A stretch of DNA of 64,000 bases from the NCBI GenBank assembly GCA_018365265.1, contig JAGZKI010000002.1, forward strand, positions 1 to 64,000, in the 5' to 3' direction. Position 1 is the stretch's first letter. Every line of letters begins with the position of its first letter. Of the stretch, positions 60,291 through 64,000 are shown piece after piece. The translations under genes were made by a program, and so were the position numbers. The notes under the pieces are model-generated. The model had not been told where the DNA came from, ran no database searches, and was given only the letters and a program-made list of their open reading frames with translations. The stretch is from Streptococcus parasanguinis. Its GTDB lineage: Bacteria > Bacillota > Bacilli > Lactobacillales > Streptococcaceae.

Positions 60291-60312
60291 CATAATGAGG
60301 ATAAAGTCTTTT

Positions 60313-60453
60313 TAAAAACTTTCCTTAGGTGAGTACGGACGTCAGCGAACTTCGTAGAAGTTCCATGACTAATTATTGAGCCTAAGGTCTTAATAATTCC
60401 GAGTGCCTGAAACAATATGTTTCAGGCACTTTTCTCACAGCGGAAAGTTTTTA
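60313..60453 (+). repeat. Structured repeat element, copy 2
   Basis: Closing stem 12 bp: TAAAAACTTTCC (60313-60324) with GGAAAGTTTTTA (60442-60453), starting and ending in TA. It keeps the GTGAG/CTCAC stem and the three hairpins at about 60348-60364, 60371-60398 and 60402-60430. Relative to copy 1, an A-T is C-G in the closing stem, a C-G is A-T in hairpin B and a G-C is A-T in hairpin C. Followed by a T-rich stretch. Confidence 0.85.
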
Positions 60454-60523
60454 TTTTTTCTTGATTCATTCTAAAAATAGGAACTCATTTTTACTTACTT
60501 GCAGAATCGATTAACTTTTTTTA

Positions 60524-61492
60524 TTATAAACTAGTTGAGTGCGTTGGTTGGACTTTCTTATCTGGATAAATGTAGTTGATGGCATTGTTTACGGCTGTTG
60601 GAGCTTCCCCCAGACCTGTAGCGATGAGATCAATCTTTCCTTCGTAGAAGCAGCAGTCTCCACAGGCATAAATTCCAGGAAGGCTGGTTTCTTGTTTTTG
60701 GTTCACCTTGATTTTATGGCGTTGCAATTCTACACCCCATTCTTTCAAGTTTCCGATTGAAGATTTAAAGCCATAGTTGACAAATAAGTGATCAATCGGG
60801 ATAAGTTCGGTTTCATCGGATTTAACTTTTGTGATTTCAAGATGAGTGGCATGACCATTTTCCCCAATCAAACGACTAGGAATAAATGGTGTTTTGATGC
60901 TAACAGAAGATTGTTTGAGTTCTTCTACACTATGTTCTAAAGCACGGAAGTTGTCCCGACGGTGAATGATCGTAGTTGGAGCAATCTTGTCAAAAGCAAG
61001 AGCCCAGTCTACAGCAGAGTCTCCACCACCAAGGACGGTCACCTGCTGTCCTTCATATTGTTGGATGTTCGAAACATGATAGTGGACGTTATCAAAGTCT
61101 TCAGCTCCCTCAATGTCAAGGGCACGTGGCTTAAAGGCACCACCGCCCATGGCAATAATGACTGCTTTAGACTGATGCACTTGGCGAGAAGTAGTGATGG
61201 TGAAGAGGTCACCTTCTTTTCGAATATCCTCTACAGTTTCATTGAGGAAGATCGGCGTATCAAACCGTTTGACTTGCTCGATCAAGCGGTTGCTCAATTC
61301 TTCACCAGTCAAATTGGTAAAGCCAGGTACATCGAGGATACTCTTTTCTGGATAGAGAATAGCTGGTTGCCCTCCCAGTTGAGGTAAGGAATCAATCAGT
61401 TTGACTTTTACTTGGCGCATATTGCCATAAAAAGCAGCAAACAGACCAACTGGTCCGCCTCCAACAATTGTAATATCATAAATTTCTGACAT
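60524..61492 (-). CDS. Ferredoxin-NADP reductase (thioredoxin reductase-like)
   Basis: A 322-residue FAD-dependent type 2 ferredoxin/flavodoxin-NADP reductase. The FAD motif GGGPVG (11-16) and NADPH motif GGGDSAVDWA are present, but the thioredoxin-reductase CxxC active site is absent, which distinguishes it from TrxB. It has its own promoter and is monocistronic. Confidence 0.93.
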   Translation of the reverse strand: MSEIYDITIVGGGPVGLFAAFYGNMRQVKVKLIDSLPQLGGQPAILYPEKSILDVPGFTNLTGEELSNRLIEQVKRFDTPIFLNETVEDIRKEGDLFTITTSRQVHQSKAVIIAMGGGAFKPRALDIEGAEDFDNVHYHVSNIQQYEGQQVTVLGGGDSAVDWALAFDKIAPTTIIHRRDNFRALEHSVEELKQSSVSIKTPFIPSRLIGENGHATHLEITKVKSDETELIPIDHLFVNYGFKSSIGNLKEWGVELQRHKIKVNQKQETSLPGIYACGDCCFYEGKIDLIATGLGEAPTAVNNAINYIYPDKKVQPTHSTSL

Positions 61493-61522
61493 AGTATCTC
61501 CTTCAGGGTTTTCTTTGTTTCC

Positions 61523-61531
61523 ATTGTATCA
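61523..61531 (-). promoter_or_regulatory. Extended -10 box of the ferredoxin-NADP reductase gene
   Basis: The minus strand reads TGATACAAT, about 31 nt before the ATG. Confidence 0.6.
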
Positions 61532-61607
61532 TAAAATGGGAAGAATGAAAAAGTTGGAAAAAGAAATGATATGAAGGCTAGGAGGGCTAGAAAAGTTTCA
61601 AAAGATC

Positions 61608-61636
61608 TTGACAGCGTCCTTAAAGTGTGATAAAAT
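61608..61636 (+). promoter_or_regulatory. rpsU promoter
   Basis: TTGACA (61608-61613), 17-bp spacer, extended TGA-TAAAAT (hexamer 61631-61636): a near-ideal promoter. Confidence 0.9.
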
Positions 61637-61670
61637 GATTAAGATTTTAGGCTTGAAGGGAGTGAAAAAT

Positions 61671-61847
61671 ATGTCAAAAACAGTAGTACGTAAGAATGAA
61701 TCTCTTGACGATGCTCTTCGTCGTTTCAAACGTGCGGTTACTAAAGCTGGTACTCTTCAAGAAACACGCAAACGTGAATTCTATGAAAAACCTTCTGTAA
61801 AACGTAAACGTAAATCAGAAGCAGCTCGTAAACGTAAAAAATTCTAA
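61671..61847 (+). CDS. rpsU: 30S ribosomal protein S21
   Basis: A 58-residue basic ribosomal protein ([19 protein letters not shown]...) with the Arg/Lys-rich tail of the family. An upstream in-frame start at 61608 lies in the promoter and is discarded. Monocistronic. Confidence 0.96.
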
Positions 61848-61857
61848 TTGAATACAG

Positions 61858-61885
61858 AAACAGACTTCGGTCTGTTTTTTGTTTT
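61858..61885 (+). terminator. rpsU terminator
   Basis: AAACAGAC (61858-61865) pairs with GTCTGTTT (61870-61877) around the stable loop TTCG, followed by a T run. Confidence 0.93.
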
Positions 61886-61902
61886 TATCATCCGTTAAAG
61901 AC

Positions 61903-61940
61903 AAAAAAACCGATCTTCTAGCTAGAAGATCGGATCTTTT
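61903..61940. terminator. Bidirectional terminator downstream of mscL
   Basis: A perfect 24-bp palindrome, 61910-61933 (CCGATCTTCTAG and its complement), with T runs on both strands. Confidence 0.85.
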
Positions 61941-61947
61941 TATCTGA

Positions 61948-62328
61948 TTATTTGTTTGCAAGCAAGTCGCGGATTTCAGCAAGCAACTCTTCTTGAGTAG
62001 GAGCAGGAGCTTCTTCTTCGACAGCTTCTTCTTTTTTACCAAGGTTTTGAGCTTTTTCAGCAGCTTTCACTACGAAGAAAAGAACAGTACCAACAACAAG
62101 GAAGTTGATCACAGCGCTCAAGAAGCTACCGTATGCAACACCGTTCCATGACAAATTAGCAATCTTATCAACACCGGCAGCTTTCATAGCTGGTTTCAAA
62201 ATAAGTGGAGTGATGATATCGTTAACAAGTGATGTTACGATAGCTCCAAATGCAGCTCCGATAACGACTGCTACAGCAAGGTCAACAATATTCCCACGAA
62301 GGAGAAAAGCTTTCAAATCTTTTAACAT
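61948..62328 (-). CDS. mscL: Large-conductance mechanosensitive channel MscL
   Basis: A 126-residue membrane channel that opens on hypo-osmotic shock. Two membrane helices (the first with GNIVDLAVAVVIGAAFG) and a cytoplasmic C-terminal helix bundle (PTQEELLAEIRDLL) are visible. Confidence 0.96.
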   Translation of the reverse strand: MLKDLKAFLLRGNIVDLAVAVVIGAAFGAIVTSLVNDIITPLILKPAMKAAGVDKIANLSWNGVAYGSFLSAVINFLVVGTVLFFVVKAAEKAQNLGKKEEAVEEEAPAPTQEELLAEIRDLLANK

Positions 62329-62368
62329 ATCCTAAATATGTCCTTTCATAATAATTTTTTACTTTGAT

Positions 62369-62397
62369 AGTATAACGGAAAAATATTCGACTGACAA
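62369..62397 (-). promoter_or_regulatory. mscL promoter
   Basis: On the minus strand TTGTCA (62397-62392) and TATACT (62374-62369), separated by 17 bp. Confidence 0.78.
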
Positions 62398-62521
62398 GGA
62401 ATATGCCTCATTTTTTTAAAATTAGTGATAAAGGTTGAAAATCTTTTCTTTTATGTGTGAAATCGGTAGGAAAAAATTTACTTTTACTAACTTTTAGTAT
62501 AAAATATAAAGTGATAATCTA

Positions 62522-62530
62522 TGGTAAAAT
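62522..62530 (+). promoter_or_regulatory. -10-like box before dnaG
   Basis: TGGTAAAAT lies 14 nt before the ATG. Its predicted start (near 62537) would remove the GGAGG ribosome site at 62531-62535, so either this box is not used or a further upstream promoter serves dnaG. Confidence 0.4.
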
Positions 62531-62543
62531 GGAGGCACTGTTT

Positions 62544-64000
62544 ATGGTTGATAAAGAGCTGATTGCAGAAATTAAAAACAGTGTAAACATTGTTGAAGTT
62601 ATTGGAGAAGTTGTTTCTTTGACCAAGGCTGGCCGTAATTTTTTAGGGCTCTGTCCTTTTCATGGTGAAAAGACTCCTTCTTTTAATGTCGTTGAAGACA
62701 AGCAGTTTTACCATTGTTTCGGATGTGGTCGCTCGGGAGATGTCTTTAAGTTTATTGAGGAATACCGTGGAGTCGCTTTTATGGATGCGGTCCAGATCGT
62801 AGCAGAAAAAGCGGGTATTGCGCTTCAGTACCAAGCAAGGCCGGCTCAACCAACGTCTATCAATCCCAACCAAGAACTTTATGAGATTCATCAGGAAGCT
62901 AGTAAGTTTTATCAGGCGATTTTGATGACGACTAAGATGGGGGAAGAAGCGCGACACTATCTGTATGAACGTGGTCTGACGGATGAGGTGATCCGACATT
63001 TTCAATTGGGCTTAGCACCTGCAGAAGGAAATTATCTCTATCGAAATCTCTCTGAGAAATTCTCGGAGAAAGTGATTACCGATTCGGGTTTGTTTACAGT
63101 CTCAGATGCAGGAACGGTTTTTGATGCCTTTCAGGATCGGATCATGTTTCCTCTGACGGATGATAGTGGACGGGTCATTGCCTTTTCTGGTAGGCTGTGG
63201 AAAATGACGGAGGATGGTAGTCATCAAGCCAAGTACAAGAATAGTCGTAGTACCCGTCTATTTAATAAAAGTTATGAACTCTATCATTTGGATCAAGCCA
63301 AGACGAGCGCCAAAAAGCAACATGAAATGTATATCATGGAAGGCTTTATGGATGTCATTGCGGCATATCAAGCTGGGATTGAAAATGCGGTCGCCTCTAT
63401 GGGGACAGCTTTGACACCAGAGCATGTCCAGCACCTGTCTCATTTTACCAAAAAGGTCATCTTGACCTATGATGGGGATAAGGCAGGACTTGAAGCAACA
63501 GCTAAGGCCTTGGATGTCTTGCAGGATCTGGAGTTGGAGATCGTCCGTATCCCTGATCAGATGGACCCTGATGAATACCTCCAAAAGACGTCCCCAGAAG
63601 ATCTAGCTACCCTCTTGAAGAATTCTCGAATCAGTAAGGTTGAATTCTTGATGCACTACTGGAAACCCCAGTATATTGAGAACTTGCAGGCGCAAATTGA
63701 GTTTGTCGAAAAGCTGGCACCGATGATCGCCCAGACGCGCTCCATTACAGCGCAAAACACCTATATTTATAAGTTGGCCGATTTATTGCCGGACTTTGAT
63801 TACTTGCAGATTGAGCAGATTGTCAATAATAGTCGCTTGCATCAACGGCAGGAGGATCAAAGTGGTGGACGATCAAGAACGTCGAATTTTTCAGTCGATC
63901 TCCTGCCTAATCGTGGGATGACGCGCTTGATCAAGGCGGAAAATCATTTATTAAGTAGGATGAAAGATTTTCCAATGGTGCTCAATGATTACCGTTTGCG
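62544..64000 (+). CDS. dnaG: DNA primase DnaG (partial)
   Basis: The first 485 codons of DNA primase, cut by the window end. It makes RNA primers for replication. The N-terminal CHC2 zinc ribbon (CPFHGEKTPSF...CFGCGRSGD) and the TOPRIM catalytic core with EGFMD and the DGD metal site (TYDGDKAG) are intact. GGAGG is 8 nt before the ATG. Confidence 0.96.
   Translation, partial: MVDKELIAEIKNSVNIVEVIGEVVSLTKAGRNFLGLCPFHGEKTPSFNVVEDKQFYHCFGCGRSGDVFKFIEEYRGVAFMDAVQIVAEKAGIALQYQARPAQPTSINPNQELYEIHQEASKFYQAILMTTKMGEEARHYLYERGLTDEVIRHFQLGLAPAEGNYLYRNLSEKFSEKVITDSGLFTVSDAGTVFDAFQDRIMFPLTDDSGRVIAFSGRLWKMTEDGSHQAKYKNSRSTRLFNKSYELYHLDQAKTSAKKQHEMYIMEGFMDVIAAYQAGIENAVASMGTALTPEHVQHLSHFTKKVILTYDGDKAGLEATAKALDVLQDLELEIVRIPDQMDPDEYLQKTSPEDLATLLKNSRISKVEFLMHYWKPQYIENLQAQIEFVEKLAPMIAQTRSITAQNTYIYKLADLLPDFDYLQIEQIVNNSRLHQRQEDQSGGRSRTSNFSVDLLPNRGMTRLIKAENHLLSRMKDFPMVLNDYRL

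Overview
This 64 kb window is a chromosomal segment of a low-GC Gram-positive coccus, almost certainly a viridans Streptococcus of the mitis/sanguinis/parasanguinis type. The evidence is a class Ib nrdHEF cluster, the competence genes coiA and endA, the murA-epuA-endA order, the cdaA-cdaR-glmM and rapZ-yvcK-whiA blocks, an atpEBFHAGDC operon starting with the c subunit, an Rgg-type regulator, and a YSIRK-type M26 (IgA1-protease/Zmp-like) surface metalloprotease. No rRNA, tRNA, CRISPR array, prophage or complete insertion sequence was recognised.

Layout. 0-2.7 kb: queA-argR and a tiny membrane protein on the minus strand, then nagB with a NagR-type operator. 2.7-11 kb: a D,D-carboxypeptidase behind a structured leader, an MFS transporter, a lipoprotein, coiA-pepF-trmR-like methyltransferase, and prsA. 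10.8-14.2 kb: an alanine T-box leader, a LURP-one-like gene and alaS. 14.5-18.2 kb: nrdF, nrdE and nrdH (minus), with NrdR boxes and internal terminators. 18.5-20.6 kb: ptsHI. 20.9-26.6 kb: glgBCDA with a cre site at the promoter. 26.8-32.7 kb: a 1983-residue M26 metalloprotease. 33-39.3 kb: F1Fo ATP synthase. 39.4-42.9 kb: DUF1146 protein, murA, epuA, endA and a matrixin-like protease. 43-48.3 kb: ABC-F protein, Rgg regulator and two tandem MFS paralogues. 48.3-53.8 kb: lapA-like/gatD/murT (minus), then cdaA-cdaR-glmM. 53.8-60.3 kb: a Ser-rich LPxTG protein, DUF4044 protein, obgE, a 54-residue protein, ridA, rapZ-yvcK-whiA. 60.5-64 kb: ferredoxin-NADP reductase (minus), rpsU, mscL (minus) and the start of dnaG, cut by the window end.

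Functional themes are sugar and amino-sugar control (nagB, ptsHI, glg genes, glmM), envelope construction (dacA, murA, murT-gatD, cdaA signalling, prsA), competence/DNA uptake (coiA, endA) and surface interaction (M26 protease, LPxTG protein).

The most unusual observation is a ~130-nt structured element present twice, after alaS and after whiA. Its two copies keep their unpaired segments but differ by compensatory base-pair changes in three separate stems, the signature of a selected RNA or folded-DNA element. Other points worth following are a predicted three-way-junction leader before the D,D-carboxypeptidase, an SD-masking hairpin overlapping a promoter between the MFS paralogues, and four genes whose -10 boxes lie so close to the ATG that their mRNAs should be leaderless.
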